Of a DNA stretch of 64,000 bases, positions 54,401-62,198 are shown piece after piece. The stretch's first letter is position 1, and every line of letters begins with the position of its first letter. This DNA is from DAOTXN01 sp034435435. Lineage in GTDB: Bacteria; Chloroflexota; Anaerolineae; S140-20. The notes beneath the pieces were generated by a model. That model saw only the letters and a program-made list of their open reading frames with translations. It had not been told where the DNA came from and made no database searches. The DNA lies in assembly GCA_034435435.1 (NCBI GenBank), contig DAOTXN010000109.1:39645-103644 (forward strand), written 5' to 3'. Position numbers and translations under genes: made by a program.

Positions 54401-55033
54401 GTTCATGTCGCCGCTGCCTTCGGGGCGGGGTTTCTCCAATACGTCCACTACCGGTCCCAGCAGCATGTTGATCCCCACGGCGGCCAGCTCTTGCCCGATG
54501 ATGGATCCTACGGCCTCGGCGTCTTCGGGGCGCCAGGTGGCGCCCAGCGCCATCTGCGAAGGGATAGAGGTAAAACCGTTGCGCAGGTGGGTGCGCGGAA
54601 AACCGTCGCCTTCATGGTCGATGGCGACGAACAGCGGCAGAAAAAAGTCATCGTGCTGGGTTGCTTCGTAGGCGCGGGTTTGGAGCTGGTTGGTCAGGTT
54701 GGCGACCTGGGCTACCGTGTCCTCGGCCTCGTTGTTGATGTTGTTGTTGACGTCCAGCAGCACCACGCCGCCGATTTTATAGTCGCGGATGAGGGCCGAG
54801 ATGGCATCTTCGGGGCCGGCGAACTGGCCGACGAAACTGACGATAAAGAGCTGCCCGACGCGCTCCTCGACGCTAAGCTCGGACAGGATGGCTTCGATCT
54901 GGGCGTCGAGGTCGGGTTCGACCTTTGGTCGGGCAGGCGTGGCGGTCTGGCCTGCAGCCAGCGATACGCCGATACTGGTGAGTAGCAGCGCCAGCGCAAT
55001 TATGCAGGTCAGGATGCGTTGTCCGGTATTCAT
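51464..55033 (-). CDS. GH3 glycosidase (NagZ-like) fused through a TM helix to a Ser/Thr kinase
   Basis: 1189 aa. A signal or anchor helix (about 7-28) precedes an exported GH3 domain (about 40-400) with VAIDHEGDGFPR, the NagZ-type KHFPGHGASD loop (about 246) carrying the catalytic His, and nucleophile Asp in IVCDSLGV (about 346). A GH3_C-like domain and an Ig-like domain follow, then a Pro/Thr/Ser linker (about 800-855), one TM helix (about 859-880) and a cytoplasmic protein kinase (about 920-1189): GEGGMGQVYKG, AIKI, HRDLKPANI, VDFGLA, GSPTYIAPEQ, DIYSLGVMLYEMLT. All kinase catalytic residues are present. The start follows the preceding stop by 8 bp. It lies directly upstream of the ribozyme-glmS unit. 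The architecture suggests a sensor of GlcNAc-containing wall fragments. Confidence 0.92.
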   Translation of the reverse strand: MNTGQRILTCIIALALLLTSIGVSLAAGQTATPARPKVEPDLDAQIEAILSELSVEERVGQLFIVSFVGQFAGPEDAISALIRDYKIGGVVLLDVNNNINNEAEDTVAQVANLTNQLQTRAYEATQHDDFFLPLFVAIDHEGDGFPRTHLRNGFTSIPSQMALGATWRPEDAEAVGSIIGQELAAVGINMLLGPVVDVLEKPRPEGSGDMNIRVFGGSPFWVGQMGRAYVRGVHEGGGGRVLTVAKHFPGHGASDRLPDDEVATVQKSLAELQQSDLLPFFAVTRPAANDPLGVTDAMMPSHIRYKGFQGDVDQLTRPISLDREGMAAFMALAPLAEWRQAGLIVCDSLGVRAVKGYYDPTFQTFPAKQIAKDALMAGNDVLPLVSFASTDRPGWFDGQLPTIQETITFFQEEYHQDEFFRQRVDDAVRHILRAKLRLYPALGLDKVLITGNDPTGQGGEVVAQVARHTLTLLYPPVERPEDLLRRLPAPPRPDEDIVIMGCFEGCLAVTRLRGETIRDALLDLYGPGGSGLIAPEQIHLVNFDDLYRLLTGDWVTVEEEEQAHAQAIVEQIRAADWIVLVLINYMPDTYPQSGAARLFLRDPSVSINGVTTHFDLRDIKIVALALHAPYYLDATEIGKLSAYWAVYSKVEPSLQVALRAWFQELAPASASPVSVEGIGYDLATALQPAPDQTLALLSDPLGSEKGDAWHPGDELRVRVGPILDSNGHPVPDGASVRFQGTYTDLPISLAPRTVTDTLAGVAWAVFRPTDAGRLEISASADGLQIQPMSLLIAPLAPTSEPQPSATAMLQVEPQTVEPTVSPTHTPPSPTNTIASPTQTSSPTPVTAPATPTSSQPGKSFPVLPLIVLGGLLALGGLGFLWYRGRSAAPEPALAAATSMREETGTVSADLAALSPPLTGRTLGSCQVGQKLGEGGMGQVYKGYHPLLDRSVAIKILPPALVESEEMRARFLQEARIAAALRHPNIVQVFDFGETENLIYMIMEFIDGVSLKGRLTEASTGGEMLPVDEAVQIARQVATGLAYAHAHGAVHRDLKPANILINREGQAILVDFGLAVLRGGPRYTEPGRVWGSPTYIAPEQLSDPPRFDARSDIYSLGVMLYEMLTARPPFKADSVMEVLWQQANVTPRPPRQLAPDVPSELETIVLRALSKNPAERFQTAQELADALADF

Positions 55034-55041
55034 TCGTGACT

Positions 55042-55380
55042 TTACTGCAACCCAGCCTTTTTCGCCACGATGTTCCTGTCGTCCAGAAACTCGACCGGTT
55101 CTACCTGGCGACCATGCTCCCACATGAGCGAAAAGAACCAGATTCCACTCTCTCCAATGCAAAAATCGGCCGGTGTAAATGTCATCTTGGAATCCAGGGG
55201 TGGCTCTGGTTGTTCTGGGTTGTATTCAGCAGGCCAGCCAAAGGCCTCGCCCTTCCAGAATTTTCCATCCGAGTGCAGTCGATTTGCCAATTCTCTCACG
55301 TCATCCAGATCGGGAATGAGAATGGGTACAATAAGAGTGTGACTTGGATGCATTTTAATTTTTGCTTGAGCCGTTACCAC
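55042..55380 (-). CDS. Hypothetical protein next to DUF4160
   Basis: 112 aa without signal peptide or membrane helix. No family recognised (IVPILIPDLDDVRELANRLHSDGKFWKGEAFGW..., GIWFFSLMWEHGRQ). It overlaps the DUF4160 gene by 26 bp and ends 8 bp before the GH3-kinase gene, so all three are probably co-transcribed. DUF4160 genes often pair with a short partner such as DUF2442; this product does not resemble DUF2442, but holds the same position. Confidence 0.65.
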   Translation of the reverse strand: MVTAQAKIKMHPSHTLIVPILIPDLDDVRELANRLHSDGKFWKGEAFGWPAEYNPEQPEPPLDSKMTFTPADFCIGESGIWFFSLMWEHGRQVEPVEFLDDRNIVAKKAGLQ

Positions 55381-55615
55381 GTTTTTCGCGCTCCTTTCGC
55401 CATACTTTCAAGATGTCATCCTTGTATGCTGCCAGAATTCTCTCGATCTCGCTCAGTTCGTGTTCTCGAAAACCTCTCGATTTCGCCAATGCAACAGGGG
55501 TCAACCAATATTTGGCTTCCTTGCGTTCTTTTCCAACATGAACGCGAGGCGGTTCATCCAGGTCAGCCTGGTAGAACCAAACCCGATAACCCTTGATCCG
55601 TAGCACAACAGGCAT
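55355..55615 (-). CDS. DUF4160 family protein
   Basis: 86 aa. It begins MPVVLRIKGYRVWFYQADLDEPPRVHVGKERKEAKYWLTPVALAKSRGF, the DUF4160 pattern (short strand, EPPHVHV-like loop, AKxWL, xNRGF). The ATG at 55615 has AAGGA 6 nt upstream and sits inside the 3' end of the DUF512 gene. DUF4160 proteins are small, of unknown function, and usually come with a second short gene; a toxin-antitoxin role has been suggested by such pairing, but is unproven here. Confidence 0.8.
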   Translation of the reverse strand: MPVVLRIKGYRVWFYQADLDEPPRVHVGKERKEAKYWLTPVALAKSRGFREHELSEIERILAAYKDDILKVWRKEREKRGNGSSKN

Positions 55616-56945
55616 TGTGTTCCTTTCCACCTATCTTCCACACCTCCCCCATCCCCCCCGCCAGCGCGACTGGCCGCCTCAGCGCCTCGGCAATCTGCTG
55701 CGGCGACACGTCGTCTAGCGCGACTCCGGCGGGGTGGTCGAAGGTGATGCGCGGAAGGATGACCACGTCGCCCAGGTCGCGGCCCCGCAATTGTTCGATG
55801 ATGTCCTGTCCCATCAGCAGCCCGGCCACGGTGATCGTCTCGCCCAGGCGCGTGTTGACCACCGGCGCGACCTCGGCGGCCACGTCGGTCAATTCGGCGA
55901 AATCGGCGGCCACCCGCGCCAGCGTCGGCGCGAACAGTGTGCCTGTGACCAGCGTCAGACGCAAGACCGGGGACGAAGGACGAACCCGCCGCTTGCCGCT
56001 TGCCCACTTGCCCCTTGCCCCTTGCCACTCGTCCAAAAACCGGCGCACCATGCCCAATCCGTTTTCTTGCAGCGCCAGGTCGTCGTAGTCTTGGGCGGGC
56101 GGGAGGGGTTCCTCTAGCACCAGGTACCACTCGTCGGTCAGGTAGGCGAAACGCACGCCGAGTTCGGTCAGGAATTTCTCTTGCCACGCGCGCACCTGCT
56201 CGAACACGGCGCGGGCCTCGGCGCGGGTGTTAGGGCGATGGCCGTACTTGTGATGTTTGGTGATGCCCACCGGCGCCACGCTGACCGAGCGGGTGGCCGG
56301 ATACAGCGTGGACAGGTCGGCGATGGAGCGGTCCAGGTGCGGGCCGTCGTTCAGCCCCGGCGTGACGACGATCTGGGTGTGCGTTTCGATGCCGCGCTGG
56401 CCCAGCCAGCGCAGTTGTTCCATCACGTCGGGCGCGGCGGGGTTGCGCAGCACTTGGCGGCGCAACTCTAGCTCGGTAGCGTGCACCGACACGTACAGCG
56501 GGCCGAGGCGTTGCTCTTCGATACGCGCCCAGTCCTCGTCGGCCAGGTTGGTCAGCGTGACATAATGCCCTTGCAAAAAGGAATAGCGATAATCGTCGTC
56601 CTTGACGTACAGCGTGCGGCGCATACGCGGCCCGGTCTGGAGCACAAAGCAGAACGCGCACAGGTTGTTACAGCGCCGGATGTCCACGTCAAAAGTGGGG
56701 TGGGCGAATTCCAGGCCCAGCGGCTCGGCATAGTCGCGCTCGAGCTCGTACAGCGTCAACTCGCCGCTGCGCCGCACCAGCAGCTCCAGCTCTTCCTCGG
56801 CGCTGTAGAACTGCACGTCGATCACGTCGCGCAGCGGGCGGTCGTTGATAGCCAGCAGCTCGTCCCCCGGCTGCAGGCCCAACTCGGCGGCCAGGCTATC
56901 TGGAGCAATAGTTTTTATCAAGCCAGCGAAACGGTACGCATCCAT
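55563..56945 (-). CDS. DUF512 / radical SAM-like protein with PDZ-like N terminus
   Basis: 460 aa. An N-terminal PDZ-like domain (about 7-70, LGLQPGDELLAINDRPL) is followed by a radical-SAM-type cluster motif in DIRRCNNLCAFCFV (Cx3Cx2C), a TIM-barrel-like core (LYVSVHATELELRR, GIETHTQIVVTPGLNDG, SVSVAPVGITKH) and the C-terminal DUF512 domain (RLTLVTGTLFAPTLARV). Function is unknown, though it is widespread in bacteria with anaerobic ancestry. About 20 residues before the DUF512 domain (about 305-325) derive from a low-complexity CTTGCC-type repeat. The ATG at 56945 is preferred over a TTG three codons earlier. Confidence 0.88.
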   Translation of the reverse strand: MDAYRFAGLIKTIAPDSLAAELGLQPGDELLAINDRPLRDVIDVQFYSAEEELELLVRRSGELTLYELERDYAEPLGLEFAHPTFDVDIRRCNNLCAFCFVLQTGPRMRRTLYVKDDDYRYSFLQGHYVTLTNLADEDWARIEEQRLGPLYVSVHATELELRRQVLRNPAAPDVMEQLRWLGQRGIETHTQIVVTPGLNDGPHLDRSIADLSTLYPATRSVSVAPVGITKHHKYGHRPNTRAEARAVFEQVRAWQEKFLTELGVRFAYLTDEWYLVLEEPLPPAQDYDDLALQENGLGMVRRFLDEWQGARGKWASGKRRVRPSSPVLRLTLVTGTLFAPTLARVAADFAELTDVAAEVAPVVNTRLGETITVAGLLMGQDIIEQLRGRDLGDVVILPRITFDHPAGVALDDVSPQQIAEALRRPVALAGGMGEVWKIGGKEHNACCATDQGLSGLVLPG

Positions 56946-57022
56946 TTCGTTCAACTCAGCGATCTGCTATTCACCATGATGCACTGGAAGTATATTTGAG
57001 GATAAGGCAAAAGTCAACGAAA

Positions 57023-57051
57023 AAACCCGGTTTCTCCAAGAAACCGGGTTT
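57023..57051 (-). terminator. Terminator / dispersed AAACCCGGTTT hairpin
   Basis: Perfect 11-bp stem AAACCCGGTTT / AAACCGGGTTT with a 7-nt loop. On the minus strand it is followed by TTTTTCG, 20 bp after the stop of the Ig-rich membrane protein gene. The motif is also a well-known intergenic repeat style. Confidence 0.75.
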
Positions 57052-57070
57052 CTGACCATCCATTGCATTT

Positions 57071-58804
57071 TCACTCCCACCCTACGCTCTGCCCCTGCGA
57101 AGCGTGCCCCTCGATACGGCCGGCAGGTTCGATGTGCCCGGCCTCCCGCCGCCGCAAGAACTGCGGTACGCGCTCGCTGGTCTTGATCACACTCAGGCGG
57201 TTCGTCACCGTCGTGAAAATCGTGCTGGCCGACGCTTCGATGTCATACGCGCCGTCGGACACCATGCGTCCCATGTCATCCAGACCGTTCCATTCCATGG
57301 TATGTAGACCGGCGCGCCGGCGGCGTTTGCTCATCAGCGTCGCCACCGGCTCGTCCTGGCTGTTGAACACGTGCACCGTCACTTGAGCGGGTCGGGCCAG
57401 TTCCAGCGTAAAGCGCACGTCTTGCCCGTCGTAGGGGTTGGAGGAAAGAAAAGGCTCGTCGGTAGACATACTGAGAGCGTTGGGGCCATACAGGCCGCCC
57501 AACAGAATCCACAAGGCAAGAACCAGCGCCGCTCCCACGCCGCCGGCCATGAGCGCCGTGCGCAACGTATTTCCCACCGGCCTGGAGGTCGCGGTCGTAT
57601 AGGTGACGCTGCGCGTTGTAACAGCAGCATTGTTAGCTTGGTCGATGGCCTCCACACGGATCAGATTGACCCCTTCGACCAGATTGACCACGCCTTGAAA
57701 ACCGCCCTGGGTGTCCACGGCCACCTCTTGTCCGTTGAGACGCACGACAGCTCCAGCCTCCGTCTGTCCGGCCACTAACAGCGACGGTTCGCTCACTTTG
57801 GCGCCCTCTTGCACCGAATTGATGGTGATGGGCGGCGGCTGGAGCTTGAGAAACACGCGCCGCTCGACAACGGTCTCGTTGCCCACGGCGTCGGTAGCTT
57901 CGACCGCCACAACGTTTTCGCCCTCCTCCAGCAACACGTCAACGTTGAAACGCCCGTTGTCGTCTACGACCGCCTGCTTGCCATTGACCAGCACCCGCGC
58001 GTCGGGCGCGGCGCGACCTTGTACGCTCAACAAGCGCTGATTGATCCACACCCCATCGGGAGGATTGTCGAGCACGATTTCGGGCGGGCGCAGCACTAAC
58101 GTTACGGCGCGTGTGACCGAAGCGGCGTTGCCGGAGGGATCAATGGCGCTCAATTCGATAAAATTCTCCCCTTCGCGCAGCCGGTAGCGGATGCTAAACC
58201 CTCCACTGGACCCCACAGTGATGGATTGAGGTTGGTCGTTGAGCCATAACGTGCTGCCCGGCTCGGTAGCGCCTTCGATGAGCAAATCCTCATCACCCAC
58301 TTTTAAATCATTAGGCAGGTTGGCCAGGCGCAGAATGGGCGGCGTGTTATCCACCAGGACGGAGGCGCTTTTGGTGGTGCTACGGGCGGTACCCTTGGCT
58401 TCGATGCGCACGGTGTATTCGCCGTCGGCGACAATCGCGCCCACGCCGCTGCGCCCGTCCCACAACACCGAGTGCTGACCGCTGGCTTGCAATTCGTCTT
58501 CGGCCAGTGCGCGGATGACCTGTTCGTTCACACTCAAGACCTGAATATTGACCGTGGCATCTTGCGATAGGCCATAGATGAGCACGACCTGGTCCACGTT
58601 GCCGTCGCCGTTGGGGGAAAAAGCCTGGCGCTCAGTCGTGATAGTGATAGAGGGGACCTGTACCCACTCCAACGGAAACAGCACAACTAACACCACGATG
58701 ACAGCCCCGGCGGCCAATAGCATCAATAATGAAGTTGCTCGCACCGTTCGGCCTGACGATTGACGGATGGATTGGGTTGGTTGCGTCGTGTGAGTCGAGC
58801 GCAT
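57071..58804 (-). CDS. Ig-like/FlgD-like repeat membrane protein
   Basis: 577 aa. TM1 (about 22-46) is followed by an FlgD/CHU_C-like domain (FSPNGDGNVDQVVLIYGLS..., VLWDGRSGVGAIVADGEYTVRIEA). Three to four Big_9-like Ig repeats follow (each with a PxLxVxGxTExGxxVxxNG pattern and a DxxGNxxxxxR end), then TM2 (about 419-446) and a second FlgD-like domain at the C terminus (VTVHVFNSQDEPVA, HTMEWNGLDDMGRMVSDGAYDI). If there are only two helices, the last FlgD-like domain would be cytoplasmic. It starts 2 bp after the stop of the upstream polytopic-protein gene. A structural or adhesive envelope role is inferred. Confidence 0.85.
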   Translation of the reverse strand: MRSTHTTQPTQSIRQSSGRTVRATSLLMLLAAGAVIVVLVVLFPLEWVQVPSITITTERQAFSPNGDGNVDQVVLIYGLSQDATVNIQVLSVNEQVIRALAEDELQASGQHSVLWDGRSGVGAIVADGEYTVRIEAKGTARSTTKSASVLVDNTPPILRLANLPNDLKVGDEDLLIEGATEPGSTLWLNDQPQSITVGSSGGFSIRYRLREGENFIELSAIDPSGNAASVTRAVTLVLRPPEIVLDNPPDGVWINQRLLSVQGRAAPDARVLVNGKQAVVDDNGRFNVDVLLEEGENVVAVEATDAVGNETVVERRVFLKLQPPPITINSVQEGAKVSEPSLLVAGQTEAGAVVRLNGQEVAVDTQGGFQGVVNLVEGVNLIRVEAIDQANNAAVTTRSVTYTTATSRPVGNTLRTALMAGGVGAALVLALWILLGGLYGPNALSMSTDEPFLSSNPYDGQDVRFTLELARPAQVTVHVFNSQDEPVATLMSKRRRRAGLHTMEWNGLDDMGRMVSDGAYDIEASASTIFTTVTNRLSVIKTSERVPQFLRRREAGHIEPAGRIEGHASQGQSVGWE

Positions 58805-58806
58805 GA

Positions 58807-59892
58807 TCAGTCGATTTCCAGCATAATTACGTCCTCGTCCTTATCGGACGTCGGACGCGCTCGGTTGGGCGGTTTCCAATCGAACGTCGGTTGAGCAGCG
58901 TCTGTTTCCGGCTGTCGGCCGCTCTGTTCGCCCGGCGTGTTCGTCGTTTGGCGCAGCGACCCTGCACGCCGGATGCGCCGCCGGGCCGGCTGCACCAGGG
59001 GGCGCTGCAGATAAAGAAAAAACATACGTACCCCGGCGGCCGCCAAACCTGACACAAACAGCCACGCCGTCAACTCACCGGGCGTGTTTATTATAACCTT
59101 TTCTAACCGATTTAACAAACCTGGCAACAAAGTGTAGCTGGCTTCCAGAATAAACACGGCGGGCAAAACGCTCAACAGCGGCGCCCAGGCCCGCTGGCGG
59201 TCCGTCCAGGCGCGTCGCGCCAGCCATCCAGTCGCATAGCCTGCCACAGCCCAGACAAACACCTGGAGCACGTGCAGCAGCAACGTTTCCGAGGTATCGG
59301 CAAAGGGATTGACCAGCTCGAACAGGGTTTGCAGCGAGTTGAACGCGCCAAAGCGGTGGATGATATTGCCGCCGGTCGGCGTCCAGCCGCTGAGTTGGAC
59401 CAGGTCGAGTTGCGCGCCGCGCAGCCCGGCCATACCCGCCAACAGCTTGAGCCACAGCGCCGCCAGCCCGCCGGCCAAAGCGCCGGCCCATTCGCCCCAC
59501 CACAGCCCGGCTAATAGAGGCACGCCAGCCTCCAGGTGAAAGGGTAATAGAGCCGGTGTGGCCAGCACCAACACAGTCGCGCCCAGGTTGCGCATGGCCC
59601 AGTGCGAGCTCAAGACGAGTACAGCCAGCACGATAGCGGCCAGATAGATAGAGATACGATAGAGCGGAAAAGAAATAAAAAAAGTAAAAGCGACATAGGC
59701 AAAGGCAGGCCATCTCAGCCCGATAACGAACAACAGCGCCGCGAGAAAAACTCGCCATTCGCTGGGATAGGCCCTGGTCGCCTCGGCGCTGGCCCACAGC
59801 AGCAGCGCCAGACCCGCCGACGGCACAGCCCGGTCCCAAAAAGCCTGGAAACGCTGGTACAACTGCGGCAGCCAGATGGTCGGCGTGACCAT
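58807..59892 (-). CDS. Polytopic membrane protein of unknown function
   Basis: 361 aa with eight or more hydrophobic segments (for example 25-37, 47-62, 66-92, 104-120, 125-152, 207-227, 241-259, 274-292) and a polar C-terminal tail (about 300-361) rich in Arg, Thr and Asp. Its even helix spacing and Gly/Ala/Trp content recall substrate-specific components of small-molecule transport or MreD-like proteins, but no family is firm. It lies between the AAA+ gene (16 bp upstream) and the Ig-rich protein gene in one operon. Confidence 0.8.
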   Translation of the reverse strand: MVTPTIWLPQLYQRFQAFWDRAVPSAGLALLLWASAEATRAYPSEWRVFLAALLFVIGLRWPAFAYVAFTFFISFPLYRISIYLAAIVLAVLVLSSHWAMRNLGATVLVLATPALLPFHLEAGVPLLAGLWWGEWAGALAGGLAALWLKLLAGMAGLRGAQLDLVQLSGWTPTGGNIIHRFGAFNSLQTLFELVNPFADTSETLLLHVLQVFVWAVAGYATGWLARRAWTDRQRAWAPLLSVLPAVFILEASYTLLPGLLNRLEKVIINTPGELTAWLFVSGLAAAGVRMFFLYLQRPLVQPARRRIRRAGSLRQTTNTPGEQSGRQPETDAAQPTFDWKPPNRARPTSDKDEDVIMLEID

Positions 59893-59908
59893 TGCCCCTC
59901 TCTACCGT

Positions 59909-61477
59909 CTACTGCTTGCTATCCACCGTCCAAACCACTTGCGTCTGCGCGTGCGCCGAGGCCTGGCGGGCGTGCGTGCGGGCCCAGTTGCGCAGCGCCG
60001 TCACCTGCTCGCGCATGGTGCGGGACAGCGGCACCGTGGCGGCGATGGCGTGCCGCAAGTCATCCTCAATCAGCTCGCGCTCGCCGTCGTCAAAAGCATC
60101 GTATAGCGCCGCGATGATGACCTGTTCGATCTCGGCCCCGCTGAATCCCTCTGTTTCATGTGCCAGTTGCGCCAGGTCATAACGGTGCGGGTCGCGGCCT
60201 CGGCGTGCCAGGTGGATGCCGAAGATTTCTTCGCGCTCTTCCTGGGCCGGCAGGTCCACGAAAAATATCTCGTCAAAGCGACCCTTGCGCAACAGCTCGG
60301 GCGGCAGCAAGTTAATATTGTTACTGGTAGCAATGACGAATACAGGCGCAGTCTTTTCCTGTAGCCAGACGAGAAAGCTGCCAAACACCCGCGCCGCCGT
60401 GCCTGCGTCAGAGCGGGCCGAACTCTCCAAACCGGATAGTCCTTTTTCAATCTCGTCCACCCACAACAACGCAGGACTGACCGTCTCGGCCAAGCGCAGC
60501 GCCGCGCGGATGTTCTCCTCAGACGAGCCGACCATCTGGCTGAAAATCTTGCCCATGTCTAGCCGCAGGAGGGGCAGTTGCCACATGTTGGCGGTGGCCT
60601 TGGAAACCAATGATTTGCCCCCACCCGGCACGCCTAGCAGCAACAGCCCTTTCGGTTCTGGCAGACCAAACTGCCGCGCCCGGTCGCTAAAGGCCAGGCG
60701 GCGCTTTTGGAGCCAGCGCTTCAACTCGTCCAGCCCGCCCACGTGACCAATGTGCTCGTTGGGTTCCGTGTATTCCAGGATACCGGATTTGCGGATCAAT
60801 TGCTTCTTTTCGGCAATAATGATGTCCAGATCAAAACTGCGCCGTTGCACGACAGTTTTGGCAAAGACATTCTCGGCCTCGCCGATGGTTAACCCTTGCG
60901 CCGCTTTGAGCACCCGCTCGCGTTGCTCGGGCGAGAGCTCTAGATCGAGCAGCCCGCGCACCCGCGCCGAATGGATGACCCGCTCTAACGCCTCATCCAG
61001 CTCGCCCAGAGTGGGCAGGGCAAAATCGAGCACGGCGATCTCTTTTTCCAATTCGGGCGGCAAACGCAACAGGGGAGAGAGGAAAACCAGCGTCTTTTCA
61101 CTGCGCTTGAGCTCCCGCGCCAGGTCGCGCAGCTTGCGCACGACGCGCACCGTATCGTTACGCCCATCGCTGACAAAATCCTGCACCAGAAAGCTGTGGA
61201 AATCTTTGAACACAAAGACCGCCGCCTCGCGCGATTCGGCCACGTGTTGCAGCGCCTGCATAGGGTTGACGGCGGTGGGGTCTACCGGCGTAGGTTGCAA
61301 CGTGTCGAGGGCAAAGATACCCTCTGTCACCGTCCAGGCAAACAGGCGCTTGCGCCGGTCGGCGGCGACGCCGCGCAGCATCTCTTCGATGCGCCGCTCG
61401 TCCCACGACACGATGTAGATGAGTGGATAGCGAGCTTTGATGAACAATTCCAGTTCTTCGGTCTGGTTGGTGAACAT
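59909..61477 (-). CDS. Ycf46-like AAA+ ATPase
   Basis: 522 aa. The N-terminal half (1-215) is a P-loop-less AAA-like fold typical of Ycf46 (RYPLIYIVSWDERRIEEML, AVFVFKDFHSFL, TLVFLSPLLRLPPELEKEIAVLDFALP). The C-terminal half is an active AAA domain: GVPGGGKSLVSKATAN, LLWVDEIEKGLSG, sensor region ATSNNINLLPPELLRKGRFDE with the Arg finger, and an AAA lid (EGFSGAEIEQVIIAALYDAF). Ycf46 relatives are found in algae, cyanobacteria and other bacteria; their role is unclear. The first Met of the longest frame is a TTG; ATG 61477 with GAGG is preferred. Confidence 0.9.
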   Translation of the reverse strand: MFTNQTEELELFIKARYPLIYIVSWDERRIEEMLRGVAADRRKRLFAWTVTEGIFALDTLQPTPVDPTAVNPMQALQHVAESREAAVFVFKDFHSFLVQDFVSDGRNDTVRVVRKLRDLARELKRSEKTLVFLSPLLRLPPELEKEIAVLDFALPTLGELDEALERVIHSARVRGLLDLELSPEQRERVLKAAQGLTIGEAENVFAKTVVQRRSFDLDIIIAEKKQLIRKSGILEYTEPNEHIGHVGGLDELKRWLQKRRLAFSDRARQFGLPEPKGLLLLGVPGGGKSLVSKATANMWQLPLLRLDMGKIFSQMVGSSEENIRAALRLAETVSPALLWVDEIEKGLSGLESSARSDAGTAARVFGSFLVWLQEKTAPVFVIATSNNINLLPPELLRKGRFDEIFFVDLPAQEEREEIFGIHLARRGRDPHRYDLAQLAHETEGFSGAEIEQVIIAALYDAFDDGERELIEDDLRHAIAATVPLSRTMREQVTALRNWARTHARQASAHAQTQVVWTVDSKQ

Positions 61478-61496
61478 CAAATCCTCACGGCCCCTT

Positions 61497-62189
61497 TCAG
61501 GGGCTTAAATTGCTGCCGCTCCCGTCGGGAAAATCAATATAGTGCTCGGTTGCTTGCGTCAGGTCGTTGTAGACGCCGCGATATTCGGGCGGGAGCACAG
61601 CAGCCAGTTGGTACATTGCCTCGGTCGTCATAGCGCGCAGGGTCTCACGCTCAATTTTGCGGGCATGTGCGCGCAAAGAAAAGGGTTTACCCACCTGGAT
61701 GTGCACCGGCGTGCGGCGTAAGCGCTTGATATATCGGCGAAACTCGGGCGATCCGGTGATCGCCACCGGTACAATGGTCGCGCCACTGCGCTGAGCAATG
61801 TAGGCCATGCCGTCGTGAGCCGTCTGGAGGGCGCGCGTGCGGCTGCGCGTGCCTTCGGGGGCCACGAGCAGCAGCGTATCGGTTTTTAACGCATCCAGCG
61901 CGCCTTTGAGGGCTTTGCGGTCCACCTCGCCGCGCCGCACCGGGATAGCGCCGTACAGCTTGAACACCCAGCCCCAAAAAGGAATCGCAAAGTTCTCAGC
62001 TTTGGACATAGCCGTGACCAAGCGGGGCATCGAAGCCGCCACGACGAACGGATCCAAAAAACTGACGTGATTGATCATCAAGATCACCGGTCCGGCAGGA
62101 GGAATATTTCCCACACCCTCGACCTTCAGGCGCAGCAACAGCCAGTAGCCAAAGCGTAACCAGCGGTTAAAAAATCGTTTTGCTCTCAT
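61497..62189 (-). CDS. plsC: 1-acyl-sn-glycerol-3-phosphate acyltransferase
   Basis: 230 aa. The acyltransferase motifs are NHVSFLDPFV (H41xxxxD46), a FKLYGAIPVRRGEVDR block, the PEGTRSR motif, and a hydrophobic region ending VPVAITG. An N-terminal amphipathic segment anchors it to the membrane. It makes phosphatidic acid for phospholipid synthesis. It starts 9 bp after cmk, the common cmk-plsC arrangement. Confidence 0.92.
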   Translation of the reverse strand: MRAKRFFNRWLRFGYWLLLRLKVEGVGNIPPAGPVILMINHVSFLDPFVVAASMPRLVTAMSKAENFAIPFWGWVFKLYGAIPVRRGEVDRKALKGALDALKTDTLLLVAPEGTRSRTRALQTAHDGMAYIAQRSGATIVPVAITGSPEFRRYIKRLRRTPVHIQVGKPFSLRAHARKIERETLRAMTTEAMYQLAAVLPPEYRGVYNDLTQATEHYIDFPDGSGSNLSP

Positions 62190-62198
62190 AGCATCCGG

